Below the pieces are notes generated by a model that saw only the letters and a list, made by a program, of their open reading frames with translations, searched no databases and had not been told where the DNA came from. A DNA stretch of 64,000 nt from Pseudoscleropodium purum (lineage: Eukaryota > Streptophyta > Bryopsida > Hypnales > Brachytheciaceae), in NCBI GenBank assembly GCA_963969395.1, contig OZ017801.1:13893611-13957610 (forward strand). Reading direction: 5' to 3'. This document shows, piece after piece, positions 22,101-35,098 of the stretch (positions are counted from its first letter, which is position 1; each line of letters begins with the position of its first letter). The translations under genes were made by a program, and so were the position numbers.

Positions 22101-24412
22101 AGGTACCAGATAGACCCTGCAACCTGCCAGGTACGAAGCCAAAAAATCTCTTAACAGTTCAGAACATGACTTGGAAATCATTCTGAAATAGCATCCACGG
22201 TTTGGACTCCATCTAGAAATTGAATTCCCTTAAAAAAAACACTTAGAAGAGACCAAGGATTCATGGATTTAAAATGGCCCGTTTGAATGATCATTCTGTG
22301 AAAATCCTAATGTAGATGGGACCAAACTTTTATATCACCAGAATCAGGGGAAAACGCCGAATGCGTTGATCAAAACATAAGTAAAAATTGCACAGAAGAA
22401 AGTTTCCATATGACCTACTAAACGAATCATGAATGCTTTCGTTCATAGGGACTTCACATTCTGAAATAGCATCCACGGTTTGGACAGCATGAAGAACTTG
22501 AAAACCCGTAAAACAAACCAAGGCTTCATGGGTTAGAAGTGGCCCGTTCGATTGATCATTCTGTGAGAAAATCTAATACAGATGGGGCCAGATTCTTTTA
22601 TTTCCAGAATCAGGGAGGAACATTGCATGTATTGGTCAAAATTTGCAGAAAAGAAAGTTTCTATACGACCTACTTAGCAAATCATGAATGAGGGGCTTGA
22701 CACAAACCAAATGTGAGTACGTACGTGTGCAGAGCAGAAGTACACTGCCAGATTCAAGACGAAGCCCCAGGCGGCGCTCCCAAAGATGTAGCCTGTGACA
22801 TGTTGCAGACGCCAACCGATGAACATGAAGCGCACCACCTTTGGGATGTACTGGAGCAAGAACACGAGCAGCATGTAATTCATTATCTGCGTTGTGTCGC
22901 CACCCTTGGCGATCATGTCTGGGAGAATCACCCAAATCATCACCTGCAAACCAACAGGCCAGTGACCACATTCAGCAATTGAACTGGATGGATATAATTC
23001 ATGTAGATATATCTGGTTAAAACAATCTTCACACACAAATTAAGGTCACTAACCTATAATCGTATGAATAAGCATTTGAGCATGGTTCCTATTATGAAAC
23101 TTTCTGGGTTATCATTGGGTCTTATGTGTGTGACCAAAGGGGAATAATTTCAGACTCCTAGAGTATGCAATTTTTGGACATTCAGTGATTAAACTATGAA
23201 TTATTTGCAGTGTTAAAAATAGGTGTCGAAATTATTGTGTCCAAAATCGACCCTAACCTCTCATGAAACAAAAGGCTATACATTTTAGACACATTTTGAA
23301 TAAGAATCAATAGGGGTTGGTTTTAGAAATGGGTTGTGTATGTGTGTGATTACCAAATTGATTCTAAAAACTTGAGTTACAGGAAGGACGATGTTTATTG
23401 GCTCTGCTTCAAAGTAGATGAGGCAATTTGCATGGGCAGAAGCTATATGTGAGGAAGTTTGAGGAGGACCTTACTCAAGAAGCGAGCAAATGCTACAGGG
23501 ACAAAGCCACCTGCCTATGATTCTTCCATGGAAAGACAATATATCTTTAATTACCTGTGGTACAGGAAGGAGGACAAACAGATCGAACCAAAACCGTCGC
23601 AGCGGTAGGAGGTACTGCCTGGCCACCATCCGAGCATCCCACACTAGCTCCCCTTGCCCCAGAACCAGAGACTCCTTGGAAACATAAGCGAGCTTCAGCT
23701 GGAGCCACATGTGCCAGATGTACATGACATCCATCGAGCACCTTAAGATTGTGACAACAATTGCATACCCTTTCTGTATGTATAAGCAGGAAAGGTCTTT
23801 GTTGATGGAGAGCACGGATATGAAGAGAGGATCCACGGCTGCTCCAAGCACACAGGACATGACGAACCATTGGTTGTACCGCCGAATGGTATTCTTTCGT
23901 GGATCCAACACCTTGCCAAATATCCACTTCGACTTGGGATTCTTAGTCCTGATTGCCCCCAAATGCCAGTTTAGGACTTGGTTTCAGAAAATTCCTTACT
24001 TCTTCCAATGGGAAATGCAGAAATTAACATTAGTAGAAAACAGTGTGTGAATCAATCCGTTTACTACTGTTTACTAACTAAAGCTTGGAAGGTGTAGCAA
24101 ACGTTTACAGCAACTTTTTTTAAGCAACGTTTGAAACCTGTAAAACGCATGGGCTGCGGAAGCAGCGTTGGAATCGCCAGTGAGAGACGAATCGCCGGGG
24201 TACTTGTCACAATTTGCTGAATGGAAACCTGGAGGGCCTTTTCCAGTGCAGGCGTAACACAGATGAGGCTCGCCACTGCTTTGAATGGAATCAAGTGAAG
24301 ACGAGCTGTAGAATCGATGGTATTCCATCTTCTTCGAGGATGAAACGCCTGCTCCTTTTTTTGCACACGCACGAAGTGCACTCTGCAACCACTTATCCCA
24401 CAAGAAAATCAA
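19150..24412 (-). CDS. Cyclic nucleotide-gated cation channel, group IVA-like (CNGC19/20-like)
   Basis: A plasma-membrane cation channel that in land plants carries Ca2+ signals. Exons on the minus strand: about 24412-24140, 23950-23555, 22943-about 22727, 22123-21795, 21701-21590, 21084-20847, 20697-20611 and 19779-19150. The N-terminus has the CNGC19/20 motif HLCYACTGKGPPGFHSANCD. Transmembrane segments follow (WFVMSCVLGAAVDPLFISVL; FWFDLFVLLPVPQ). The pore reads FGNALYPTDHLVEVFF, with FGN where this group usually has AGN. S6 is GLLLFTMLIGNIQ. The C-linker LPEGLRRDIKRHLCLDLVRQ, the phosphate-binding cassette region FCGEELISWCF and a calmodulin-binding IQ segment (WAAVTIQLAWQRHRAR) follow. 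Exon phases agree at the junctions checked (4/5, 6/7/8). The stop is TGA at 19150. The exact start codon and the first donor are uncertain. Confidence 0.85.
19810..20330. repeat. About five diverged tandem repeats in the last CNGC intron
   Basis: A unit of roughly 95 bp recurs, each with AAACCCTAA-like, CTGAATTTG-like and GAGGTTTCC-like blocks in the same order. It fills most of the intron between the last two CNGC exons. It is not a telomeric array, because the units are long and diverged. Confidence 0.6.
22178..22692. repeat. Direct duplication of about 250-280 bp in a CNGC intron
   Basis: 22178-22445 and 22459-22692 share blocks in order: TTCTGAAATAGCATCCACGG, GGCCCGTT, GATCATTCTGTGA, CCAGAATCAGGG, GAAAGTTTC and CGACCTACT-like sequence. 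It lies between the third and fourth CNGC exons. Confidence 0.7.
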
Positions 24413-26290
24413 TGTCTGTTCTAAGACTCATATGAATTTCAAATTCATATCCCACATTCTCCCTCCGCCCACAGTGTCGTTGAATACCAATTTTCATTGA
24501 TCATATTGTGAACAGCATATATTCAGAGGGTTCCAAATTTTCTTTCAACAAAATTGGACAGAAAAACAACCTTAAAGATAAGAAACATGAGGTCCTATGA
24601 GACACTTATTTCTGGACGGAGGGAGTTCATTTGGAAGCATGACTCATTCATAGGAACCTGAACTTTTAAGTTACCTTGCCATTGCTGCAAGGGAGTGCGA
24701 GAGAGGCCAACCATGACACACATTCAGAGACAATGAAGCTGATGAGAAATGTGAGTGTATCAAAAGAAGCTGAAGTCAGAACAAGAAGAGTTGTACATAA
24801 CCAAACTTGTGGTGTCTGAGAGCTGTGGCTTTCGAAACTCAAGTGAAACATGTCTTGTAAATGTTCAACGAAGGAATCTCGGTGCTGTCGATCTTGCTTT
24901 CTCTCCAGGGTAGTCACTTTCTTATGAATCAGAGACGTAAACTCCATATCAGAAATTGTACAGGGAAACCAATAATAAATAGTGTAGTGTCGAGTTTGAT
25001 GTATTCACTTGGAGAACACAAGCTGGTGCTTGCAGGCACAGATTCTCATCCGATGTCAGAAATTCTGCAGTTTTAAAAGCTGTCTTGATTCAACATCTCA
25101 CCGACTAGAATGGAGCTAGTACGTACAACTTCAAAAACCCGGATTGTATATCGATCGGATTATCACTTCATGTTTGCTACTAGCTAGCTCGATCAAGTCT
25201 TACAAATGAATTCAAATTCATGAATTTGAAAACTCTCCACTTCACCATCAATAGAGTATTTTCAAAGCCGAGAGACTGCTATTGCTCGACACAATGAAAG
25301 AAACAATTCGAACAACGTTACTTCGGACAATCACACTTGCTAACTAGTTATATCAGACAACGTTAGTATTCACAAGTTCATATTTCGGAGGTGCGTTCAC
25401 AAATGTGGCTTAATTCTAGCTATCCTTTCTTTCACCCAGTCAGAATCCTTTCTAGCTACAAACCAAGAGAATAATATCAGAGTGTTAAATTCAAATATTT
25501 AGCACATTTAGCAGTGCTTCTAGCAACTCGAACTAACTATGAAAATCACGTTTCAGACTAACAGCTGGTTGAGTCTCTAACTTCCATCGTTAATTACCTG
25601 CGACAAAATATGCGCACTCATCATGGTTGCAGAGCTAGAAGAATTCTCTTCCCGTGCCTAGCTAGCTAGGCCGGCCTCTGCCAGGGTGTGCCACCCGTTG
25701 TCCACCATTGATGAACCCAACCAGTAGACTAGCTAGTCTGCAACTTGGATGCGCGCAATTAAACCGATCTCAGTCCACAAAGGTTGGCAACAAAATGAAG
25801 ATTCATGGAGACGAGGACGAGCGAGGAGGAGATTGAAGAAGATGCTCTTGTGTGACCGATCAATGTAACTTTCGTGAATGGCCACATCGACGTACAAGGA
25901 CTCCAAGTACAACACCTTCTCATTGCATCTGTTTTTGCATCCCCTTTTTTAGTGCCTGGTGAAGGAATTTGTGGTGTGAATATGTTGCGTCCAGAACTCC
26001 AGTTTGGTTTGTCGTTGACGTACATTGATGGCATTTGCGGTGCCATGGTTCAAGTAAAAATCTCCAGCTGCAGAGGAAATGGGACATGGAAACACTGACT
26101 GGCAAACAAAGCTTTGAATTGGTGGTGTAAGTCATTTTTGCAAACTGCAGACGGAGTTGTGTATGGCTGTAATTTTAGGTGGCATTGTCCCGTGACGGCC
26201 AGGAGAGGACAGGGTGGGTACGTGAAAACTACTGTAGCTTTGAAGTTACAGGTTCCCCATGAAGAAGTTACACGTTCCCAGTGACTAGAC
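24413..26290. other. CNGC upstream region, no further gene seen
   Basis: Should contain the 5' untranslated part and promoter of the CNGC gene. No coding frame with recognisable similarity was found. A regulatory element could not be defined by eye. Confidence 0.4.
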
Positions 26291-26526
26291 GGCCAGGGAG
26301 GATTCACCCCTCTATTGTCCCGTGTTTTACCCTTGTAAAAAACACTGAAATTTTTTATTTGCCACATATGTTAAAATTTGCAAATTCTGAATTCATAATT
26401 GCAATCATGACCCCGCCAATTAGTTAGTGGACATGATGAATTATAAAATTTAAGTGGTACAAAATAGGGGGCATTTTTTATATTTACCCTCTAGCAAGGC
26501 AATAGAGGGGTCAACCCTCCCTCGCC
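26291..26526. mobile_element. 236-bp MITE with 27-bp TIRs and near-perfect 10-bp target duplication
   Basis: Left end GGCCAGGGAGGATTCACC, right end (inward) GGCGAGGGAGGGTTGACC; both continue CCTCTATTG. Flanks are GTGACTAGAC on the left and GTGACTAAAC on the right, 9 of 10 identical. A target site of 8-10 bp suits a hAT or Mutator type. A diverged, inverted copy lies at 63321-63550. Confidence 0.8.
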
Positions 26527-27188
26527 GTGACTAAACCATTATGTATTGTGTAGTAAGGTGGGAAAATCCAAATAGCAAGTTGTTTAAAGACCACCATCAT
26601 CACTCTGTATACATCTCCAAAAGTATGTGGAAGAAACAATTTTAGAATCATCTTTCAACAAAATAAACTTTAACGTAACTTCATAACTTTTGGATAGAAT
26701 TGTGGGATTCAAATGTCACATTCTTTGGTGTGTTAAGGTAGTCTGCTCTAAACTAAGCGCCCTTATTTTGAATGCAACCCCTATCTAGGAATGAATGACA
26801 ATCATCAATTGCTTGAAATATCTAATACTATTTATAATGAGTTAGGTAGGCTTAAATTGGATCACTTTAAGAGCATACTACTTTAGAAACACCTTCCACT
26901 TACCAACAAGAAAAGATGGAAATTTGAGTACTCTAATGATAGTAACTAGGCATAGTAGCAAAAAGTAGCAATTTGGGAGGTACCTACATTAGTGAGAACA
27001 TGGTTAGTACATAAAAACTAGCTTGAAGTTGTAAGTTTCCAATGAAAATGTAGCCTCCATGCGTCTTTACCGTCTTATTTCATTGTTTGATAAATTTGGA
27101 TGGATTTGTCCTTTACACTTTTTCAATAAATTAACCCTTAAAAAACATTCTATGTTCCAATTTGGTCAACTTTCATTAGTTTTCTAGA
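26527..27188. other. AT-rich intergenic, no gene seen
   Basis: Nothing recognisable beyond low-complexity AT-rich sequence. Confidence 0.5.
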
Positions 27189-28106
27189 TTAACCTCTAAA
27201 GGACCAAGGCCTTTTTTCTTCCCCAAAACACTCAAAATTGCCATTCCTATAGCAAAAGGTAATCAAAACTTTTAATTGTTTTTCTTTTGCACATCTAATT
27301 ATAGGGTCTTACACCTAACTAGTATGAAAATGTGTGAAATTCTTTTTAGAATTTTTGACAACATAGATTACAAGACATTTGCTTTTAAATTGAAAAAAAA
27401 CAAGTCTTTCAACACATTGCAGGACTAGATTTTTTAACTTTGAACATTTTTAACTTTAATTTTTGCACTACAAAGTTTTGAGATTTAAATTTTTATGGTG
27501 TAGATTTGAGTTGAGAGTCTAGGAAAAAAGAAATCCAAAGAAATTTAATTTTTTATTCTTTAAAAAATTATTAAATAGAAGTAGGTAAGAAATAGGAAAA
27601 AATCTAAATTATTCATATTTCTAAAATGGAATTAAAATGCACTAATTCTAATGGCAAGATTGTTCTAAAAAGAAAGATTAACCATGTGAAATTTTGTTTT
27701 GGAAAAATTGGAAAATTTGCATTTAGAAATGAATCCTACAAATTATTTTTTCATGAAGATGCTCTAATTGTGCAAAAAACAAGATTGTCCATAACTTTCT
27801 CATAAAAAATCCAAATGGAATGAATCAAAACTTTCCATGTACAAAAAAATATAATATATGAAGAAAAATTAAAAATTAAGACTTTTGAATTTTTTTTTTG
27901 TTGCCCTTTGTCCTCTGTTTTGAACTTATTTGGACATAAATTTGTTCCCGAACACCAATTGGAGAAACTTATATTTTTCCACAAAGCTAATCGATTTTCT
28001 ATCTTCAAAATTTTTTTCAAAAAATCAAGAAAATTTTTTGGACCCATAGGTACCTACCTAAAATCCCATTTGTCCCTCAAAGGAACAATGGTCCCTTAGG
28101 GGTTAA
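27189..28106. mobile_element. TTAA-flanked MITE (piggyBac-like), copy B
   Basis: TTAA at both ends, with inverted ends CCTCTAAAGGACCA (left) and, inward from the right, CCCCTAAGGGACCA. The AT-rich non-coding interior shares blocks (CATAACTT, ATGGAATGAAT) with the insertion in the NHX pseudogene intron near 54500-55189. Confidence 0.65.
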
Positions 28107-29214
28107 AATACAACTAAATTCTAAATTTTGATATTTTTATTGTATGGTAATATATATCCAAAATATTTTTTATTCATTTTCATTCATTTTTTATAATCAA
28201 CAACATTAAAATGAAAATTATATGATTTTTTGAAGTAATTTATTTGAAAAAATCATAGTAATTGCAAAAGTGCATAAAATAATATACCAAATCTTTAGCA
28301 AAGTTGTAGATGATAGTAATAAACATTATAATGTACTTGGTGTATTCTTTGAGCTCACACTACAAGAAATTAGATAGAAAAGTGTAAAAGTGGTGAATTT
28401 TATGCTTTCAAGATGCTACCTTCAAAGTACTATAAAAATTATAATTTTCACAATTTTGTAAAAATATAAAAAATAGATTATTAGAAGTACAAGTAGATTA
28501 TTGAAACTTTATATAATTATCAATGAAGCCCCAAGACATTTACAATCAAGAATTATGTGAAGTCCAAGTTTGATCTTAAAATTGAGCCCTTTAGGTACAT
28601 TTGTTGTTTAAGAATTAATCATATTGTTGTCTGATCTCTTGTATGGATAGAATGTGTTGTCATAGAATGTGATTCTAAAATGACTTTGTAAAGAGCTTTC
28701 AATGTGTAAACATTTATATATTATTTTAGTAAAAGTGTGTTCTTTGGGCACCAATGAATAGAGTCAAAACATGGTGCCAAAGGCCTATATTGATTGAAAG
28801 TTAAGGTGAACAAGTCTACTACCACCTCCATCTCAATTCCACCCTTGTGTACCCACAAGATACATTCCATAATAAAATTGCACATCACAATTACAAGAAA
28901 ATAGAATTCTAATTTAGGCAGTAATAGGTTGGTTTAACTTAATGCCAATGGTTAAGGTTGGGTACCATGCTCTAGCACTATTCTTTTGTGCCCAAAGCCA
29001 CCACTCTTTCTACTTATGAAAGTTGTATAAAAACCAAGATTTATCATAATATTGCTATTTGAGATGGAAAAGTCAAGTGCTTACTCTTACCCATCTCTAA
29101 TACTAGGTCCTAGGCATATATGAACTTACTAGTACTTCCCATTGCAAACTTTGCAACAATCTCTTTACAAAAAAGAGAGCATAATAAGCTTATTTCAACA
29201 AGAATAAAATATTG
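28107..29214. other. AT-rich intergenic, no gene seen
   Basis: No coding frame or repeat boundary recognised. Confidence 0.5.
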
Positions 29215-29222
29215 CTCAAATT
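29215..29222 (+). repeat. Target-site duplication of the hAT element, left
   Basis: CTCAAATT, repeated exactly at 38946-38953. Confidence 0.85.
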
Positions 29223-29227
29223 CAGGG

Positions 29228-29400
29228 TTGACACGACGTCCGGACGCGGACGCTGTGTCCGCAGCGTCCGCTGACATTCGCGGTCCCCGCGGACGTAGCG
29301 TCCGCCGGGACCGCCCCGTCCGTCCGCCCCGCCCGTCCACCCCGTCCGCTTTGACGGCCCTATTTCCCCCGACCGCCCTACCCAAACTACCCCGCGGTCA
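29228..29400. repeat. GC-rich subterminal array, left end of hAT element
   Basis: Repeats of the type GTCCGGACG, GCGTCCGC and CCGTCCGCCCC, in sharp contrast to the AT-rich flanks. hAT transposases bind short subterminal repeats, so this is the likely binding array. Confidence 0.7.
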
Positions 29401-29735
29401 CTCCCTTAATCTTTAAACAATTTAAAAGATTATAAAGTTTGACCATGAGTCCATGATAGTCTTGAAACTATGAAAAAATTCCAATTCATTTTCAGAAGGC
29501 AAACTAAAAAAGTTTGTGACTTCAAATATATATATATACTATTTAAAAAATCGAGATCAACACAAATACAAACATAATCAATATGGGCAAAATGTATTCA
29601 ATTTAATGTAGAATACCATACATTGTGCACATTTGGCTAATTGCACATATAATTTTTTTCATTCCAACTCTATATTTCTAAACTAATTTTTAATGCCTAT
29701 ATAACCTATTCAACTATTACTTCTGCACTACCAAT

Positions 29736-31228
29736 CTAATATAAATGGCGGAAATGTTCATCTGGCATCGGCCAGCGATATGTATTAGAAAATCGCGTAA
29801 TCACATGGGCCAAACTAGTATTTTCATCGTCAGTCTTCGAAGAAATGCGCTTCAAGTAAGCATAAAACACTTTTGCAAAGTCATGAAAGGCAAATTGTGT
29901 CGCACTAGGTGTTTTTCGTAGCACGTTGAAATACGCCTCTGACATGTTGTTTCCATTCATCCGCCGAGCAATTTTTCGAATGGCATACTCTTCCGACTTA
30001 CGTGAATACATCGGAATGACTTCCACATCTGCACCTGCTTTATGCAAATATGCAATACGTGGATCCACCCACCATCTCCTCTGCAAAGTTTGTTTCATCT
30101 CATTTGCTGATGTAAATGTGTACAAAGACTTCATTGGCTGAGAAGCTAAGGTGGTCATGCCCCAATCGCAAACTCCAATGTACACACGTGACTCATCCTC
30201 TGGAAAATGCAACAAGATGTTGTCCGCAGAAAGATCATTGTGCAAATGTCCAGCAAGATGCACTGTATACATTATATGCATAAAGGCCCATGTCAGCTCC
30301 GTACGCTTCTTCCGATATCATCCTAAATGGTGAGCTTTTACAACCTCCTCTTCGGTTGGATTCGTATACATCAAACGGATTTGAATGTTGTCTGGAAAGT
30401 CCTTATCCATATTCAACATTTGTCGAAGAGTTCCACCATTCCACCAATACGCATAACCTTCACACGCCGTTCCATGCACCGCAGCAAACCGTATCACACC
30501 CGCGTGTGGAATTCGAACAGCCATTGATTCGTTTTGATGTTCTAGCTTTGCAAGATCGGGTCGAGTTTGGTGATGAATGGATTTCTTTGCGGCAAACTCC
30601 CAATGAGGAAGTATTCCTGGACATCCTTCAATACGAACCTTTCGAATCGTTGCATATCCACCTCTCATCGTTCTATCATCAACAGCAATCACGCGTGCTG
30701 TATCTGGAAGTGCTATGAGGTGCCGTCTGGTCCTTTTCGCTTCAGCAACTCCATCATTGCTTTTCCACCAACCAATTGAACCAACTTGATTGTACGTTTT
30801 GGCGAATGGAGCACATCGCCCTCTAAATAAGTCCACTTTCAAAATCACTTCTTCAAACTGGGCGTCATTGGGTCGATATTCTTTGCCATATTTAACCAAA
30901 ATGACTTTGGAATTCCACAAAGCATCATGAACCTTGTTCTCCAAACATTTGGTGAAGTACGTTTTATGCATTTCGTCATCCACTTCGCCACATTCAATGC
31001 ATCCAACAACATCTGTGTCATGTCTACCTTGAATTTAGACACGCACTCCTCTTGATATCTGATGTACTTATTGTCTAAAGACAATGTTGTTTCCGATTCA
31101 TAAAATTGAACGATGCGCTCAATCATGAATTTTTCGCATTCCTCCGAAGGACTTTGGCGAGCTACCTCCAAGTTTGATGGTCCCTCTCCATGTTTTAGCT
31201 TCGCAACCTTCTTCTTCCCCTTCGTCAT
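29736..31228 (-). pseudogene. Protein-kinase-like gene inside the hAT element
   Basis: The translation shows kinase subdomains in order: a glycine-rich loop region (GGYATIRKVRIEG), the beta-3 lysine (EFAAKKS), a hinge-like GYAYWWNGGTLRQML, the catalytic loop HLHNDLSADNILLHF (HND for HRD; the Asp and Asn are kept) and IGVCDWGM (DWG for DFG). The C-lobe is shorter and unusual. Breaks: TGA at 30318-30320 with the frame continuing past it (HHLG*YRKKRTELTW), and a frameshift near 30985 that joins the N-terminal part (MTKGKKKVAKLKHGEG) to the rest. The stop is at 29736. No intron is obvious. Substrate and origin are unknown. Confidence 0.65.
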
Positions 31229-31419
31229 CGTGACAAATGAAATTGATATAGATCAAATTTTTTAATTTGAAATTGAATTTACGCGCAAGTATCCAAAAAA
31301 TTGGCAACAAGGAGGCCCCAATAAATCACTCTTGCCTTGCCTCGGAAAGGAGCCAATGGAGGATGAACCACCAAGCTCTCCGCTCCACCTTGCATTCACA
31401 AGGGGCAAAGCAAAAGTGA

Positions 31420-31760
31420 CAATGCGGACGGCCCATCTGCCCCTCTTATAAGGGCAAACGGCCCGTCCGCCCCATCGGACGGGCCGGGGGTGGCGGACGG
31501 ATCGGCCGTCCGCCTCCCCGAAACCCTAGAGCCCCATCCGCCCTATCGGACGGCCACGGGCAGACAAATCTGGCGTCCACCCGATCGGACGGTCCGGGGG
31601 GGCGGACGCATCGCCGTAATGGGGCGGACGGGTATCGGGGCAGACGGGGGTTTGGGCGAACGAGGCGGACGGGGCGGACGGGGCGGACAGGTATCGGGGC
31701 GGACAGGGTCTGGGCGGACGGGGGTCTGGGCAGATGGGGTGGACGGGGCGGTTTGACCCT
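31420..31760. repeat. Internal GC-rich array, right of the kinase gene
   Basis: Tandem GGGGCGGACGG-type units, in inverted orientation to the array at 29228-29400, so the kinase gene is bracketed by inverted arrays. It ends GGGGCGGTTTGACCCTAAAG, which weakly resembles a hAT end. Confidence 0.7.
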
Positions 31761-31769
31761 AAAGCGACC

Positions 31770-32613
31770 CTAAACCCATATTTTGCACGATAAACAGAGG
31801 TCTTCATGGCACTGTATAGTTCAACTAACTTTTCATTCATTCAATGTAAAATTTGAAATTAAAAAAGGTAGCCTTCCTTTATGACCAAATTTATGAATTC
31901 TTGGTAAATGATATTTTTGTACAAAGATATGAGCTAAAATGTGCAAAAATTCACGAAAGGATTGCGACGTTTAATATATGTATCCAAATATTCACGTTGC
32001 ATTGTGTATAAAGCAATTGTAAGAAGGTAGTTGAATAAAAATTCTACTATGAAATTGAATTAGTTGACGTCTAATCACTTAGTAAACCACTAAATGTCCA
32101 AGTCCTTGCAAGTGTGTTTTGGCTATCGAAAAAGAGCATGGACTTATAGTTATCCCCAATGAAGCAAATTGTTCTTTTTTCAAAATCTCATGGTATAGAT
32201 GTTTAACCCCTAATGTTCTTTTCACTAAAAACACTTCAAAACTGCCAGTAGTAGTGCAAATACCAAGTCTTGGAAGAAAAATACTTTTGGGCATATGTAA
32301 CCGTAGGATCTTGTAGTAAATTCGTTGGAAAAGATGTGGAACAAATTTTAGACAAATCCACCATTTGGATTGTAAGATATTAGATATTGAGTGTTTCATT
32401 TAAAGGGGCTACTCAATTATGTCTATTAATGAACAATTGGTAGGCTAACAAACCTAACTTAGCATGTATTTTAATATTTGTTGCAATTGTTTTAGGAATA
32501 TTATAACATAATACTATTATAATATTCTTATAAATGATATAGTACTAAATCATTTCAAAATCAACAACATTTGAACACAATCTATCAATCTTGTCTTCCA
32601 TACTCCTTTAATG

Positions 32614-32706
<93 letters not shown>

Positions 32707-34610
32707 TAAAATATATTAGATAAATCAATATGAACAAATCAATGATTATATATTTCATAAATCTATTCTTCATCAATCAAATAAGAGTGCATGTGAAAAT
32801 ATAGACAAAGATGGTTTCTCCATTTGTTCCCAAAAATTAAATAAACAAATAGAGAAAGATATGAAGTGAATGTTACTTGGAGAATTGAAGGGAAAGAAAT
32901 TGAAGTACTCAATTGCATTTTATTAAATTGGAAAATTGCATGTGGATGGCATGAATTAATCTTCATAGATGCTAAACTCATACGAGTTACATTTCAACAT
33001 TTATGATTTATGCAATTGATTGAATTGAAAGCTCTTGTAATTACATTTTCAAATTTTCGATTCAATCATTCAAATTTGCAAGAGTGATTTATGATAGATT
33101 TATAACTTTAAATGTGAAAGCATTCAATGCCTTTATGCGTTTGTTCATCAATATATTAATTTTAAATAAATAATATATATATTTTATAACATATGCATAA
33201 ACCATTGCATTAAAAAAAACAAAAACTAAGAGCCAAGCCAAATAGGCTGGTCAAATGAAGAGAACAAGAGAACAAGAGCCCTACGAGAAAGCAAAGGAAA
33301 AAAAAAATATCAAAAGGATTCAAAGGAAGGAGCAAGATGCATTCTTGCAAGACCGTAGAATACATAATGAGATAATGATTTCAAAATCCAAACACAAATA
33401 TATTTTCTATTTCAATGAGAGTCAAAAATGAACTCCCCTGCTCTTAAAGATTGTACAATGTACACGTTATACAAAACGAACATATAATAGAAAGAGTAGA
33501 AGACATCGTTTATCATGATTGAAAACTGAAATGATTTTTTTCTTTCTATGTAGAATATTTTATGAAATGTAACAATGTATTTAATTATCATAGTAATTGG
33601 TAGAAATCTTTGTGCAATACATAGAAACATTTCATTCATGTGGAATTTTTTCATTTATTTAGGATTAAAATTGAAGTATTATATTCTACAAAGTACAAAC
33701 CGAAAACAATATCATATACCTAAGTTCAAAAGTTTGCAATTGTTTCGTGAATTCATTTTGAAAACTCAAACAAAGAAATATTTTATAATCAATATCTTGT
33801 TCATTTGAATCATTTCAAAATTCGAATTCCGAATTCAATTCCTATTTATAATAGAAATTATGTTTGTCAATTTTTTAGATCTTTAAACAATGAACCCTCT
33901 TTTATTTTAAATTAATATTTAAAAACATTTGAAATAAGAATATTGGAATTACCCTTCAAAATAAATATAGCACATGTATAAGTGTATAATGTATTCTACT
34001 CAATCAACTCAAGTAACGAATTTTTCTATGTTTTTAAGGAAAAATATAGCCATATATGATTTGAAAGTTAAAACATTGATTCTTTTTCTTTGTTTTCAAA
34101 TCTAATCAAAATTTCATTAAAAAATATGAAAGACTCGATGTTCATTTGAAGATCGTGATGCACTTCTAATTAGAAAACACAACCTTTCATTAAATATCAT
34201 GAGGTTGAAATCCATTAAACTGTTATTCTAATTATGTATTGGGGCCTTTTTTTAAATTTTCATTTGCTTATGATGAAAAAGGAATTGATTATTTCTGCAA
34301 AACATTTGATTTCCTAATGAACTTTAAAAAAATCCCCACCATCTTCAGATCTTCTCAAAACCTATTTAGAAGGATAATATGAGTAAATAATCCAAACATA
34401 TTTAACTTAACCACATTCCCCTCATTTGTAAAACAATTTAGGGGAGAAAAGAAAAGGTTTAGGGTAATTAGGGTATAGGGTTTAGAGTTTACATTTTTTT
34501 TTTAAATAAAATGATAAATCAATTACATTGATCCTCATTTAGCAGTGATTATTAGGCTGTTTTTTTTTTGAAATGTTACCGCTCTTTTTGAGTAATATCG
34601 ACCTCTTAGG
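31770..34610. other. AT-rich interior of the hAT element
   Basis: No gene seen. It separates the kinase unit from the transposase unit and contains a long TA microsatellite. Confidence 0.5.
32613..32708. repeat. (TA)n microsatellite
   Basis: About 45 TA dinucleotides with two C interruptions near the ends. Confidence 0.95.
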
Positions 34611-34619
34611 ATGCTCCAA

Positions 34620-34795
34620 TGGACAGCTGGGCAGACGCCGTCAGCGGTCAGTGTTTAAGTGGAGCGGTCGGCGTGTCCAAAGCGCGGACGGCGTCGGAAG
34701 GCGGACAGTGCGGACAGTCCTGTCCGACCGCCCCGTCCTACCGCCCTGTCCGACCCATCTGACCGGTCCGTCCGCCCCGTCCGGGCCGTTTCTTG
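34620..34795. repeat. Internal GC-rich array, upstream of the hAT transposase
   Basis: Units such as GCGGACGGCGT, CCGACCGCCCCGTCC and CCGTCCGCCCCGTCC, with both orientations present. It lies about 300 bp before the transposase ATG and may act in regulation as well as binding. Confidence 0.65.
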
Positions 34796-35098
34796 TTTTT
34801 GAATGGAAACCCTAAAAATGAACCTTTAATTTTCTGGAGGGGACTATAAATGTTAGAAGAGAAGCTTTGGTATTCACTCTCGAAAAACCGAACGCTAAGA
34901 TTTCCAAGGGCTATGAGCTTCAATTTATTGAGTCTCTTACTTGGTAATGTATAGTTCGGTGGACGGGGGGGCTTTGATTTTCAAAGCTTTGTGTGACTAA
35001 TTTCATTGATATTGTATACATTGTCACGTTGTGGGTTTCAAATTGAAAACATTCTATTGGTTTCTTTTGAAATTGAGGTAAAACATACACTTGTCAGT

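Noticed and set aside
29764..29783. GCATCGGCCAGCGATATG, similar to the 21-bp palindrome, inside the hAT element.
   Set aside because: Only short partial symmetry and a single occurrence; treated as chance.
32585..32776. Open frame of alternating Ile and Tyr.
   Set aside because: Translation of the TA microsatellite.
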